Positions 45,785 through 55,019 of a stretch of DNA of 64,000 nt are shown here, one piece after another (position 1 is the stretch's first letter; every line of letters begins with the position of its first letter). The stretch is from positions 1 through 64,000 of the forward strand of contig JAGCWA010000059.1 in assembly GCA_017962085.1 (NCBI GenBank), read 5' to 3'. The notes under the pieces were generated by a model. It saw only the letters and a list, made by a program, of their open reading frames with translations. It was not told the origin of the DNA and made no database searches. Both the position numbers and the translations under genes were made by a program. The DNA is from Paludibacteraceae bacterium. GTDB lineage: Bacteria > Bacteroidota > Bacteroidia > Bacteroidales > Paludibacteraceae.

Positions 45785-46615
45785 ATGACAGATTTGAGAG
45801 ATAAAATAAGGAAGATTTGTTCTAACAAGTGGTTTGAGTTGGTGATCACGATCATCATCATCGTGAATTCAGCCCTTATTGGAGTGGAAACGTATGTGAA
45901 ATCCGATACCATTTCACGGGTGCAGGATATTATCTTAGTCGTTTTCACCATAGAAATCATCATGCGTTTCATTGCGGCGAAGGATGTGCGGAGTTTCTTC
46001 CGTAGCGGTTGGAACCTCTTCGATTTGAGCTTGGTGATAATCGGTTATGTGCCGGATTCGTTGATGCCGAACTCCTCCGCCATGATGGCCCTCCGTGTGT
46101 TGCGTGTGCTCCGTGTGTTGCGCCTGCTTCGGGCCTCCAAGGAGATCAAGCTGATCGTCACGGTCTTGCTGAAATCGATCACATCCATGTTTTGCAATAT
46201 GCTCCTGTATCTAATCTTCATCTACTTATTCGCCATCATCGGTGTCGGCCTTTTCCGTATGCCCGACCCGCAGACGTTGAGCGGCGAGGAGTTGGTGCGG
46301 TATGAGGAGTATAAGCGTATCGCACCTAACAACCCGGATAACTCGTCCGACCCGTACGGGTCCCTGGACGAGGCTATGTTCTCGCTTTTCCGTGTCATGA
46401 CGGGAGAGGATTGGACCGACCTGCGCTATAACTTGGTGACGGCAAGCGAGATGGGTATCATCAAGACGCCAACCGTGGTGGTGACGCTCTTCCATGTCTT
46501 TTGGTTTATCATCGCCGCCTTCCTGTTGCTGAACTTGGTGACGGGCGCCATCCTCAACAATTACCAGAAGGAAAGGAGTCGGCAGGATGTGCATGTGGAC
46601 GAAGAGGATTCGTAG
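45785..46615 (+). CDS. Voltage-gated cation channel of the single-domain BacNav type
   Basis: This 276-residue, six-helix channel subunit should work as a tetramer in the inner membrane. S1 is near residues 17-35 (ITIIIIVNSALIGVE) and S3 holds NLFDLSLVIIG. S4 has the voltage-sensing arginines R104, R107, R110, R113 and R116 in ALRVLRVLRVLRLLR, followed by S5. A ~35-residue acidic turret precedes the pore with filter T206-G207-E208-D209-W210. S6 is WFIIAAFLLLNLVTGAILNNY. Most bacterial sodium channels have TLESW-like filters; TGEDW looks like the filters of animal calcium-channel repeats, so calcium permeation is possible but unproven. A short polar tail follows. Confidence 0.88.
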   Translation: MTDLRDKIRKICSNKWFELVITIIIIVNSALIGVETYVKSDTISRVQDIILVVFTIEIIMRFIAAKDVRSFFRSGWNLFDLSLVIIGYVPDSLMPNSSAMMALRVLRVLRVLRLLRASKEIKLIVTVLLKSITSMFCNMLLYLIFIYLFAIIGVGLFRMPDPQTLSGEELVRYEEYKRIAPNNPDNSSDPYGSLDEAMFSLFRVMTGEDWTDLRYNLVTASEMGIIKTPTVVVTLFHVFWFIIAAFLLLNLVTGAILNNYQKERSRQDVHVDEEDS

Positions 46616-46687
46616 TCATAGGCGTCCCTTTGCCTCGGTAAGTGTGTCGTTTTTGTAAATAAATGAATATTAAATGATTATTGGGTT

Positions 46688-47164
46688 ATGAGACGATTAT
46701 TACTTTGTGTGTCATTGTTTCTTTCTCCAGTTTGTTTCCAAAGTCTACTTGCGAAAGGTTTGGATATGTTGGTTGTCGAACTGAAGTCGGATACATCTTA
46801 CAATTTTTCGTTGAATGTTCCTCCCCGTTTCATGCTGAACGATGGGCGATTGGAGGTGGAGGGAGATCTGAATACCAGCTTTGCTGTGTCGGATGTCCGT
46901 CAAGTCTATTTCGCACCGTCCGCTGAGGTGGGAGTTTCTAAGGTGGATGGACGAGGTGATGTCACCATCTCCTATGTGGATAATAGCCGTTTGCAGGTCA
47001 ATGGAGTTAATCCGGACGCTAAGGTCTGCTTGTATACAGTGGATGGAAAACTGCTCGGAGAGAAATCGGCGAGCGGAGACGTTGTGGAGGTTCAGTTGCC
47101 TAATGTGGCGGGAATCTATATGTTGCAGGTGAATGGTAGAACGTTTAAAGTCAGGAAGAGATGA
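46688..47164 (+). CDS. Small secreted protein with T9SS C-terminal domain
   Basis: This 158-residue protein has a signal peptide (LLLCVSLFLSPVCFQSLLA) and a short module LVVELKSDTSYNFSL ... SDVRQVYF. It ends in a type A T9SS domain: SRLQVNGVNPDAKVCLYTVDGKLLG ... VAGIYMLQVNGRTFKVRKR. There is little room for a separate functional domain, so most of the mature protein is the sorting signal plus a VEL..I..VYF module. It overlaps the next gene by 4 bases (ATGA), so the two are likely co-translated. The same V.L..G....I..V.F module opens the neighbouring protein. Confidence 0.8.
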   Translation: MRRLLLCVSLFLSPVCFQSLLAKGLDMLVVELKSDTSYNFSLNVPPRFMLNDGRLEVEGDLNTSFAVSDVRQVYFAPSAEVGVSKVDGRGDVTISYVDNSRLQVNGVNPDAKVCLYTVDGKLLGEKSASGDVVEVQLPNVAGIYMLQVNGRTFKVRKR

Positions 47165-48702
47165 AAAAAGAGATACTACTTTGTGGAGCATTGATGCTTT
47201 CCTTGACGGGTCAAGCGGAATCATTCATGCGTGTGGAGCTTGCGGATGGAACGTTTGTGGACTATAAGGGAGATAATATCAAGAATGTCACATTTGAGAC
47301 CACCGATAAGTCTGGAACCATTCAAGGCAAAAAATATGTGGATTTGGGCTTGTCCGTGAAGTGGGCGGCCTATGACGTCGGTTCGGACAACGCGAGCGAG
47401 AACGGCAGTCGGTTCGCTTGGGGATTGACCACCCCTACGACGGAGACGCAAGTGCCATGGTCGGCGTACAAATATTTTGACGAGGAGAATAATGATGCAC
47501 CGTTGACGAAATATTGTGAGAATGAACGTTTCGGAAAGGTGGATTCCTTGAATGTCTTGGAGGCTGTCGATGATGCGGCTTCTGTTCATTGGGGCGCTGA
47601 GTGGCGTATGCCGACGAAGGCTGAGGTGGCGGAGCTTATTCGGGAATGTCGTGCCGCGGTCGTCCGTAATAATGGTGTCCTTGCCAACCGGTTCACCTCC
47701 GATGAGGCGGGGTATGAGAATGTCGCATTGACCTTCCCTTATTCCTCCGGATTGTCCAACTATTGGACATCCTCGTTGTATGAGACGAATAGCATCTTGG
47801 CGTATTACTATCAGATGGTCGATTTCACGTCAGGCTATTCGACTATAGAATCAGCGATAGGTCCTAAGGACATGGGAAGGGGAGGAACGGCTTTCGTCAG
47901 GGCCGTGTCCACGTCCGAGAACGTGAAGAAAGATTCTACGGTGGTTATCCACCTGAATAATGGCGAGGCGGTGGAATATCTTTCCGCTCAAGTGAAGGAC
48001 CTCTTTTTCTTTGATTCGGAGGCATCCTCCGCAGAGAAGGAGACAGGCTCTTTGGATGGCTATGGGTATGTCGATTTAGGCTTGAGCGTCTTGTGGGCGA
48101 CCCATAACGTAGGTGCCTCTTCGCCAGCAGGAAGAGGAGGATTGTACGCTTGGGGCGAGACGGAGGAGGAAGTGGGCGATACTTCTGTCTTGTATGCTAC
48201 GGCGTATTCGGCTCTCCAGTATAAGTATTCGTTGGATGATAAGATTGACTCTGTTTCCAAATATTGTGTCGTGGATACTTTCGGTGTCGTGGATAATCTG
48301 GTGCGGCTTGAGGCGTCGGATGATGCCGCCAGTGTGAATTGGTCATCTAAATGGAGAATGCCTACCGTTGAAGAGTTGAGCGAGCTGATGGAGAATTGCT
48401 CAGTTCTTTTCACGGACGATTATGAGGGCACTGGTGTCAGTGGTATATTGTTGACCAGTAAGGTGCCGGGATATACCGACCGATCTATTTTCTTGCCGGG
48501 AAATGGCTATATCCAGTATGAACAAAAACCGACTGACGCAGAGGGTAAAGAATTGGCCGATCCATATTATTGGTCTTCTTCTTTGTGTGAGGCTCGTTGT
48601 TGGCTTGCATGGCAAATGACCTTTTCGCTGAATCGTGGGTGGGAAAAGATAACTTTCCCAAGAACCATCGGTGCATCGATACGTCCCGTGGCAGATAAGT
48701 GA
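47161..48702 (+). CDS. Tandem Fib_succ_major-domain exported protein
   Basis: This 513-residue protein has a signal peptide (ILLCGALMLSLTGQAES) and two copies of the same layout. Each has a short module (VELADGTFVDYKGDNIKNVTF; VIHLNNGEAVEYLSAQVKDLFF) followed by a domain starting YVDLGLSVKWAAYDVG or YVDLGLSVLWATHNVG. The domains share FAWG/YAWGET, DDAASVHWGAEWRMPT / DDAASVNWSSKWRMPT, and YWTSSLYE / YWSSSLCE. This matches the Fibrobacter succinogenes major paralogous domain. No T9SS domain is visible at the C-terminus (it ends in TIGASIRPVADK). It was probably formed by internal duplication. Function unknown; association with the small T9SS protein is seen from the 4-base overlap. Confidence 0.82.
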   Translation: MKKEILLCGALMLSLTGQAESFMRVELADGTFVDYKGDNIKNVTFETTDKSGTIQGKKYVDLGLSVKWAAYDVGSDNASENGSRFAWGLTTPTTETQVPWSAYKYFDEENNDAPLTKYCENERFGKVDSLNVLEAVDDAASVHWGAEWRMPTKAEVAELIRECRAAVVRNNGVLANRFTSDEAGYENVALTFPYSSGLSNYWTSSLYETNSILAYYYQMVDFTSGYSTIESAIGPKDMGRGGTAFVRAVSTSENVKKDSTVVIHLNNGEAVEYLSAQVKDLFFFDSEASSAEKETGSLDGYGYVDLGLSVLWATHNVGASSPAGRGGLYAWGETEEEVGDTSVLYATAYSALQYKYSLDDKIDSVSKYCVVDTFGVVDNLVRLEASDDAASVNWSSKWRMPTVEELSELMENCSVLFTDDYEGTGVSGILLTSKVPGYTDRSIFLPGNGYIQYEQKPTDAEGKELADPYYWSSSLCEARCWLAWQMTFSLNRGWEKITFPRTIGASIRPVADK

Positions 48703-48727
48703 TAATCATCTAAATGTATAGTGTATC

Positions 48728-50614
48728 ATGAAGAAGTATTTAATTCTAAACGTTTTTATGCTCTGTGCGGCTCTTTCGTTCTCACAGGGTGATGTGACTT
48801 TGGGCATGCGTATCGCTGCCTTGCGTTATCCGGAGGTGGGTGTGCCACAAAACGACCTCATGCCAGTGGTGGTGAGCGGTAAAATCGGTTTTGTTAATCG
48901 TGACGGAGAGGTGGCCTTGCCTCCTACCTATGACAAGGAGAGGGAGATCGAGACATATCGTTTCCGTGATGGCCTTATGATCGTGAAGAAGAACGGCAAG
49001 TATGGCTACTTGAACACGAAGCTGGAGGAGGTGATCCCTTGCCAGTTCGAGGAGGTTAGACCGTTCGATGACGGATTGGCCGCTGTGAAGAAAGATAAGA
49101 TGTGGGGATTCATCGATAAGAAGGGCGAGAATGTGATACCTTTCGGCTACAAGAGGGTATGCTCCTTCTCTTTCGGTATGGCTGCCGTGGTAGGTGATGT
49201 GGATTCCATCGGTTTCATCGATAAATTCGGTATCATGACTATCCCTTGCCAATTCGACAACGTGGGTCAGCCTGCTTTCATGGAGGATGGCCGTTGCGCT
49301 GTGAGGAAGAATGGCGTGGGTGTCTTCATCGATAAGAAGGGAAATGTCATCGGTAACATGTCGGAAGGTGACGCTGAACCTCAGCTGACTAAGCCTGTAT
49401 TGAAAAGTGCGAAGGATGAATTCTCCATGGCTTCTTACCAATTGGCGGAGACTCCGTACGACGATGCGTGGCCGTTTGTAGATGGTTACTCCATCGTGAT
49501 GAAGAAGGAGGGCAACGAGAAACGCTTCGGTGTGGTTTCCATCAAGGGCAAAGAGGTGGTTCCTTGCTCGTTCGACCAAATCGCTGGTCCGTTCAGAGGG
49601 CCTGTCTCCTATTTCATCATCAAGAAATCAACGGGTTACGGTGCCTACGACGTGGATGGTAAGGAGATCCTCCCTTGCGAATACCAGTCTATCGGTAAGG
49701 AGGGTAGCCAATTGATCATGATCGAGAAGGACGGCAAGAAGGGTTTTGCGGATGCTTCCGGTAAGGTGGTGATCCCTTGCCAATTCGAGGATGCCCGTCC
49801 GTTCAACGCGGCTAACGTGACCGCTGTGGAGGAGAAGAAGAAGGATAAGATGGTTTGGAACTTCATCGACCGTACCGGTAAGGTGATCGCTTCCCCTGCT
49901 TATGACGACGCACTTGCCTTCGTGAACGGTGTATGCCCTGTGCAAAGGAAAGGCAAATGGGGCTTTGTGAACGAGTCGTTGAAGGAGATCTCTTCGTTGA
50001 AATATGAATATACTTTCTCTGACATCAGGGAGAAATGGTCATACCTCCGCTCTTTGCCGGGCGACCCTATTCCAGTCTCCCGTGCCGGCAAGTACGGCTT
50101 CATCGACATGAAGGGCAAGGAGGTGATCAAGTGCCAATACGACGAGGCGCTCGCCTTCCGCAATGGCTTGGCTAGGGTGAAGATGAACGGTGCTGTGACC
50201 TACATAGACAAGAAAGGTCAGGTGGTGGATAACCAAACCCCTGCCAATCGTAAGAGCATCCGCCAATCCATGGATGAGCAACCTGTCGTCACGAAGGAGA
50301 AGAGCGGCATGAAGGCGCTTGTGTACGAGGACGAGACCTCCGGCAAGGAAACTGTTACGCCTTACATCTTCGATGACTTTGGCGCTAATTATATCGATGG
50401 CTTGGCACCGGTGAAGGTGGTCGGCAAGTGGGGCTTGATCAATGCCAAGGGCGAGATCGTAGTTCCTTGCATCTATGACGGTATCGAGATCAGCGAGCAA
50501 GGCACGGCTATTGTACGTGTAGGCTCGAAGAAGGGTTTCATCAACAAGATGGGCGAATCATTGTTGCCTCTTTCCAATGCGGCTAAGGCACAGTGGATAC
50601 CGATTCGTCGTTAA
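48728..50614 (+). CDS. WG-repeat exported protein
   Basis: This 628-residue protein has a signal peptide (YLILNVFMLCAALSFSQG) and about 14 WG-type repeats of 40-45 residues. Examples are GKYGYLNTKLEEVIPCQFEEV, KMWGFIDKKGENVIPFGYKRV, KYGFIDMKGKEVIKCQYDEA and GKWGLINAKGEIVVPCIYDGI. Such repeats (PF14903 family) form beta-structure and occur in exported proteins of Bacteroidetes with no fixed function. It lies downstream of the tandem Fib_succ_major gene and upstream of priA. No membrane anchor or sorting domain is visible, so it may be periplasmic or secreted. Confidence 0.85.
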   Translation: MKKYLILNVFMLCAALSFSQGDVTLGMRIAALRYPEVGVPQNDLMPVVVSGKIGFVNRDGEVALPPTYDKEREIETYRFRDGLMIVKKNGKYGYLNTKLEEVIPCQFEEVRPFDDGLAAVKKDKMWGFIDKKGENVIPFGYKRVCSFSFGMAAVVGDVDSIGFIDKFGIMTIPCQFDNVGQPAFMEDGRCAVRKNGVGVFIDKKGNVIGNMSEGDAEPQLTKPVLKSAKDEFSMASYQLAETPYDDAWPFVDGYSIVMKKEGNEKRFGVVSIKGKEVVPCSFDQIAGPFRGPVSYFIIKKSTGYGAYDVDGKEILPCEYQSIGKEGSQLIMIEKDGKKGFADASGKVVIPCQFEDARPFNAANVTAVEEKKKDKMVWNFIDRTGKVIASPAYDDALAFVNGVCPVQRKGKWGFVNESLKEISSLKYEYTFSDIREKWSYLRSLPGDPIPVSRAGKYGFIDMKGKEVIKCQYDEALAFRNGLARVKMNGAVTYIDKKGQVVDNQTPANRKSIRQSMDEQPVVTKEKSGMKALVYEDETSGKETVTPYIFDDFGANYIDGLAPVKVVGKWGLINAKGEIVVPCIYDGIEISEQGTAIVRVGSKKGFINKMGESLLPLSNAAKAQWIPIRR

Positions 50615-50649
50615 TGGATAGGGCGTTTATGCCTTTGTGATTTGAGGAG

Positions 50650-53106
50650 ATGACAACGTACATCGAGACTATTTTGCCGTTACCGCTGGGCGGCACGTTC
50701 ACCTATATCCTGCCGGAGGAGATGGCGGGTGAGGTGAAGGTGGGCATGCGTGTGATTGTGCCGTTCGGCCGTTCGAAGTTCTACACGGCGCTGGTCTACG
50801 GTGTGCGTTTCACACCTCCCGAGAACGTGGAACTGAAGGAGGTGATCGGGGTGCTGGACGCTTCCCCGATCGTGCGTCCCCAACAGATCAAGTTCTGGGA
50901 GTGGATAGCCTCGTATTACCAGTGTACGCTGGGCGAGGTCTTTAAGGCGGCTGTGCCTTCGGGTCTGAAACTGGAGAGTGAGACGACGATCTCGCTGGTG
51001 GAGGACTTCGAGGCGGAGGCTCCGCTGAAGGAGCGGGAGCAGTTGCTGCTGGATTGCTTGTCCGCCAAGGAACATACCGTCGCCGAACTGAATAAGCTGA
51101 TGGGCATGAAGAATGTCCTTCCGCTGGTGAAGCGCATGATGGACATGGGGGCGGTCTCCGTGAGCGAGGAGCTGAAGGCGAAGTATAAGCCTAAGATGGA
51201 GACCTATGTCCGACTCTCCCCCGAGTATGTGGAGGAGGCGAAACTATCCGCTTTGTTTGACGCCCTGGAACGGGCGAAGAAGCAGTCCGAACTGCTGATG
51301 ATCTACATCCAACTCTCTTGTTTCATGCAACCGCAACGCCGCAAGGAGGTCTCCAGGAAGGCCTTGCTGGATGCGAAGGTGTCGCCTGCCGCCTTGACGG
51401 CTATGGTCGAGAAGGGCATCTTCGAGCTCTACAAGAAAGATGTGGACCGAATCGAGGAGGCTCCCTACGAGAGCGCTCTGACACACCCCCTCTCCGAGGT
51501 GCAGCAACGTGCCTACGGGGAGATCAGGGATTCATTCACGTCTAAGGACGTCGTGTTGCTGCATGGAGTGACCTCCAGTGGCAAGACGGAGATCTATATA
51601 CACCTGATAGAGGAGACCCTGAAACTGGGCCGTCAGGTCTTGTTCCTCTTGCCTGAAATTGCCTTGACGACGCAGATCACCAACCGGTTGAGGCGCGTGT
51701 TCGGCAATCAGTTGGGCGTTTACCATTCCAAGTTCACCGACAACGAGCGGGTGGAGATTTGGAAGAACCTCTTGGAGGATAAATCATACAAGGTGATCCT
51801 AGGCGTTCGCTCCTCCGTTTTCCTGCCGTTCAAGAACTTAGGGCTGGTTATCGTGGACGAGGAGCATGAGAACACCTACAAGCAATTCGATCCCGCCCCG
51901 CGCTATCATGCGCGCAATGCGGCAATCGTCTTGGCGAAGATGTCGGAGGCTAAGGTCCTGCTAGGGTCCGCGACGCCTTCGCTGGAAAGCTATGAATGTG
52001 CCCGCTCCGGCAAGTTCGGTTTGGTGGAGTTGATGACCCGCTACGAGGGCATCGAGTTGCCGGACGTCATGGTGGCGGATGTCAAGGAGGCGAGGCGTAA
52101 GAAGGAGATGGTGCGAGGGGTATTCTCCCCGTTGCTCATCGAGCAGGTGCGGAAGGCTTTGGAGCGGAAGGAGCAGGTGATCCTGTTCCAGAACAGACGA
52201 GGCTTCTCGCCTTTCATGATGTGCAGGACGTGCGGCTGTGTGCCCCGTTGCCAGAATTGCGACATCAGCCTGACCTACCATAAATCCACCCATCAGTTGG
52301 TTTGCCACTACTGTGGCTACACGATGAACGTGCCTACGTTGTGCCCAGCCTGTGAAACGCCTGAGCTGGAGCCCCGCGGGTTCGGTACGGAAAAGATTGA
52401 GGAGGAGATCGCGGAGATCTTCCCTGGCGTGCGGGTGGTGCGTCTGGACCTGGATGTGGCGAAGTCACGGAAGAGCTACGAAAAGATCATCCATGATTTC
52501 GAGGAGGGGGCGATCGATATCCTTGTCGGCACCCAGATCATATCCAAGGGCTTGGACTTCGAGCGGGTGCGTGTGGTCGGCATCCTGGATGCGGACTCCC
52601 TGCTGAACTACCCAGACTTCCGCGCTTTCGAACGGGCGTACCAGATGATGGCGCAGGTGAGCGGACGGGCGGGCAGGAAGAACAACCGAGGCATCGTGGT
52701 CATCCAGACCTCCGAGCCGGACCATCCCGTAATACGGCAGGTGCGGAACAATGATTACACCTCCATGTTCAACGTGCAGATGAATGACCGGGCGGCCTTC
52801 AAGTATCCGCCTTATTATCGTTTGATATATATTTATATAAAAGGGAAAGAATATGCGCCCGTGAATAGTGCCGCGAACTACCTCGCCACGCTCATGCGGC
52901 AGTCGTTCGGCGACCGTGTCTACGGACCGGACAAGCCTGTCGTGGCAAGGATCCAGAACCTCTACATCCTGAAGGTGATGCTGAAGGTGGAGCTGCGGGC
53001 GTCGGTCGAGAAGGCCAAGGGAATGTTGCGCGAACTGACCAACCTGACGTTAGCCCATCCCGCGCATAAATCTGTTTATATTCAGGTAGATGTGGACCCG
53101 ATGTGA
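50650..53106 (+). CDS. priA: Primosomal protein N' (replication restart helicase PriA)
   Basis: At 818 residues it begins with the DNA-binding domain TTYIETILPLPLGGTFTYILPEE. The helicase core has Walker A HGVTSSGKTE, LLPEIALTTQ, the DEEH box VIVDEEHENTYKQFD and RYHARNAAIVLA. The PriA zinc domain has the expected CxxC pairs in MCRTCGCVPRCQNCD and HYCGYTMNVPTLCPAC. GTQIISKGLDFERV and QVSGRAGRK are motifs V and VI. It restarts collapsed replication forks. The neighbouring DEAD-box helicase has its own -7 box, so they may be separately transcribed. Confidence 0.96.
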   Translation: MTTYIETILPLPLGGTFTYILPEEMAGEVKVGMRVIVPFGRSKFYTALVYGVRFTPPENVELKEVIGVLDASPIVRPQQIKFWEWIASYYQCTLGEVFKAAVPSGLKLESETTISLVEDFEAEAPLKEREQLLLDCLSAKEHTVAELNKLMGMKNVLPLVKRMMDMGAVSVSEELKAKYKPKMETYVRLSPEYVEEAKLSALFDALERAKKQSELLMIYIQLSCFMQPQRRKEVSRKALLDAKVSPAALTAMVEKGIFELYKKDVDRIEEAPYESALTHPLSEVQQRAYGEIRDSFTSKDVVLLHGVTSSGKTEIYIHLIEETLKLGRQVLFLLPEIALTTQITNRLRRVFGNQLGVYHSKFTDNERVEIWKNLLEDKSYKVILGVRSSVFLPFKNLGLVIVDEEHENTYKQFDPAPRYHARNAAIVLAKMSEAKVLLGSATPSLESYECARSGKFGLVELMTRYEGIELPDVMVADVKEARRKKEMVRGVFSPLLIEQVRKALERKEQVILFQNRRGFSPFMMCRTCGCVPRCQNCDISLTYHKSTHQLVCHYCGYTMNVPTLCPACETPELEPRGFGTEKIEEEIAEIFPGVRVVRLDLDVAKSRKSYEKIIHDFEEGAIDILVGTQIISKGLDFERVRVVGILDADSLLNYPDFRAFERAYQMMAQVSGRAGRKNNRGIVVIQTSEPDHPVIRQVRNNDYTSMFNVQMNDRAAFKYPPYYRLIYIYIKGKEYAPVNSAANYLATLMRQSFGDRVYGPDKPVVARIQNLYILKVMLKVELRASVEKAKGMLRELTNLTLAHPAHKSVYIQVDVDPM

Positions 53107-53127
53107 TATCTTTCCCATATTTTTGAT

Positions 53128-53135
53128 TAACTTCG
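53128..53135 (+). promoter_or_regulatory. -7 box of the DEAD-box helicase gene
   Basis: TAACTTCG, 38 bases before the ATG at 53174; no clear -33 TTG at the standard distance. Confidence 0.4.
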
Positions 53136-53173
53136 CGGAAATTTTGGAAGAACAGAGCAGAATATAGTTTATA

Positions 53174-54487
53174 ATGAAGTTTGAAGAATTGAATTTGGAG
53201 CCCGCCTTGATGGACGGTCTGAACGTGATGAATTTCAAGGAGATGACTCCAGTGCAGGAACAAGCGATTCCTGTGATCATGGATGGAAAGGATGTGATTG
53301 CGTGTGCCCAGACGGGTACGGGTAAGACGGCCGCTTTCCTCCTCCCCTTGTTGAATAAGATGTTGAAGGAGAAACATCCTGAGGATGCGGTGAACGCGAT
53401 CATCATGTCGCCTACCCGCGAGCTGGCGCAACAGATCGACCAGCAGTTGGAGGGCTTTTCCTACTTCCTTCCGATCTCCTCCGTGGCGGTCTATGGAGGA
53501 AATGACGCGGGGGCTTGGGACCAGCAGAAGCGTGCCATGCAGTTGGGTGCTGATTTCGTCGTGGCGACGCCTGGACGTCTGATCTCGCACATCAGCCTGG
53601 ACAACGTGGACTTCTCACGGGTCAGCTACTTCGTCCTCGACGAGGCGGACCGTATGCTCGACATGGGCTTCTTCGACGATATCATACAAATTGTGAAAAA
53701 ACTTCCTGCGGATAGGCAAACCATCATGTTCTCTGCCACCATGCCGCCTAAGATCAAGAAGTTGGCGGAATCGATTCTCCGTGACCCAGTCATGGTGAAC
53801 ATCGCCACCTCCAAGCCGGCGGACGGCGTCACGCAGGGTGCGTATGTTTGCTATGAGACGCAAAAGCTCGCTCTGGTTCAATCCCTATTCGCTGATAAGA
53901 AAGACGAGAAGATCATCGTATTCTCTTCCTCCAAACAGAAGGTGAAGGAGGTGGCCCGTAGCCTGCGTAGGATGAAACTGCGCGCGGTGGAGATCCATTC
54001 GGACCTAGAGCAGCCGGAGCGCGACCAAGCTCTGCTCGACTTCAAGAGCGGTAAGGTTAACATCCTGGTGGCGACCGACATCATATCGAGGGGTATCGAC
54101 ATCGAGAACGTCGATGTGGTGCTCAACTACGACGTGCCACATGACGCGGAGGATTATATCCACCGTATCGGTCGTACGGCTCGTGCCCAGAAGGAGGGCG
54201 CCGGTATCACCTTCATCTCCGAGATGGACCAGTTCCGTTTCCAGCGTATCGAGAAGTTCCTCCAGAAGGAGGTCGAGAAATACCCGTTGCCGGAAGGCTT
54301 GGGCGAGGCGCCTGCCTATAACCCGAAGAAGGATGGCGGACGCTCCAGACATGGAGGAGGGGATGGACGCAAGTTCCACCACCGTCCGAAAGGAAATGGC
54401 GCGAAGGGTGCCAATCAGGGTGACGCCCCTAAGAAGAGTGGGGGGGCGCACCACCATAGACGTAAGAATCCTGGTCACAACCAATAA
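53174..54487 (+). CDS. DEAD-box RNA helicase (RhlE-like)
   Basis: At 437 residues it has the Q-motif MNFKEMTPVQEQAIP, Walker A AQTGTGKTAAF, PTRELAQQI, ATPGRLISH, the DEAD box VLDEADRMLDMGF, SAT motif SATMPPKIKK, and motif VI HRIGRTARA. The last ~70 residues are Gly/Lys/Arg/His-rich (HGGGDGRKFHHRPKGN, ending KNPGHNQ), a basic RNA-binding tail. It should remodel ribosomal or messenger RNA; such genes are often cold-induced. It is followed after 10 bases by the phosphatase gene, so co-transcription is likely. Confidence 0.95.
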   Translation: MKFEELNLEPALMDGLNVMNFKEMTPVQEQAIPVIMDGKDVIACAQTGTGKTAAFLLPLLNKMLKEKHPEDAVNAIIMSPTRELAQQIDQQLEGFSYFLPISSVAVYGGNDAGAWDQQKRAMQLGADFVVATPGRLISHISLDNVDFSRVSYFVLDEADRMLDMGFFDDIIQIVKKLPADRQTIMFSATMPPKIKKLAESILRDPVMVNIATSKPADGVTQGAYVCYETQKLALVQSLFADKKDEKIIVFSSSKQKVKEVARSLRRMKLRAVEIHSDLEQPERDQALLDFKSGKVNILVATDIISRGIDIENVDVVLNYDVPHDAEDYIHRIGRTARAQKEGAGITFISEMDQFRFQRIEKFLQKEVEKYPLPEGLGEAPAYNPKKDGGRSRHGGGDGRKFHHRPKGNGAKGANQGDAPKKSGGAHHHRRKNPGHNQ

Positions 54488-54497
54488 TTCATAGAGG

Positions 54498-54968
54498 ATG
54501 GGAAAGAAACGCATTCTTTTTGTCTGCTTGGGCAATATCTGCCGTTCCGCGGCCGCTGAGGCTGTGATGAAGGCGTTGCTGGAGCGCAAGGGCTTGGCGG
54601 GCCGCTACGTGGTGGACTCCGCCGGCATCCTGAACTACCATGCGGGCGAACCTGCCGACCCGCGTATGATCGCCGCCGCGAAGGTGCGGGGCTATGATGT
54701 GACCTCCATCTCGCGACCGGTCCTCTTCAACGACTTCGACGATTTTGATATCATCGTGGGAATGGACGATGACAATGTGGAGTCGCTGATGGACAAGACC
54801 CACACCGACGAGCAACGCAGGAAGATCCACCAAATGACCGAGTTCTGCATCCTGATGCACGACACCTACGTGCCAGACCCCTATTATGGCGGATCGGCTG
54901 GCTTCACCCATGTGATGGACCTGCTGGAGGATGCTTGCGAGGGGCTGCTGAATTACTTGGAGAATTAA
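54498..54968 (+). CDS. Low-molecular-weight protein tyrosine phosphatase
   Basis: This 156-residue protein has the P-loop VCLGNICRS with nucleophile C10 and R16 (C-x5-R) and the general acid in VPDPYYGG (D127). SAGILNYHAGEPADPR is the usual second motif. The fold is cytoplasmic. Targets are not evident; there is no tyrosine kinase or capsule gene in the window, so a role in polysaccharide regulation is not supported by neighbours. Confidence 0.93.
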   Translation: MGKKRILFVCLGNICRSAAAEAVMKALLERKGLAGRYVVDSAGILNYHAGEPADPRMIAAAKVRGYDVTSISRPVLFNDFDDFDIIVGMDDDNVESLMDKTHTDEQRRKIHQMTEFCILMHDTYVPDPYYGGSAGFTHVMDLLEDACEGLLNYLEN

Positions 54969-55019
54969 GAGTTAAGTCTAAAGCCTAAACGTCTAGTGTC
55001 TAAAGTCTAAAGATCTACA
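54969..55019 (+). repeat. Degenerate 7-base tandem repeat
   Basis: Between the phosphatase and the glycosylase gene the sequence is made of near-repeats of AGTCTAA / AGCCTAA / GTGTCTAA (roughly six units). It ends 1 base before the ATG at 55020, so it also forms the ribosome-binding region. Confidence 0.55.

Noticed and set aside
47161-48702. Lipoprotein or T9SS cargo
   Set aside because: The signal sequence ends GQAES without a lipobox cysteine, and the C-terminus lacks the sorting-domain pattern.
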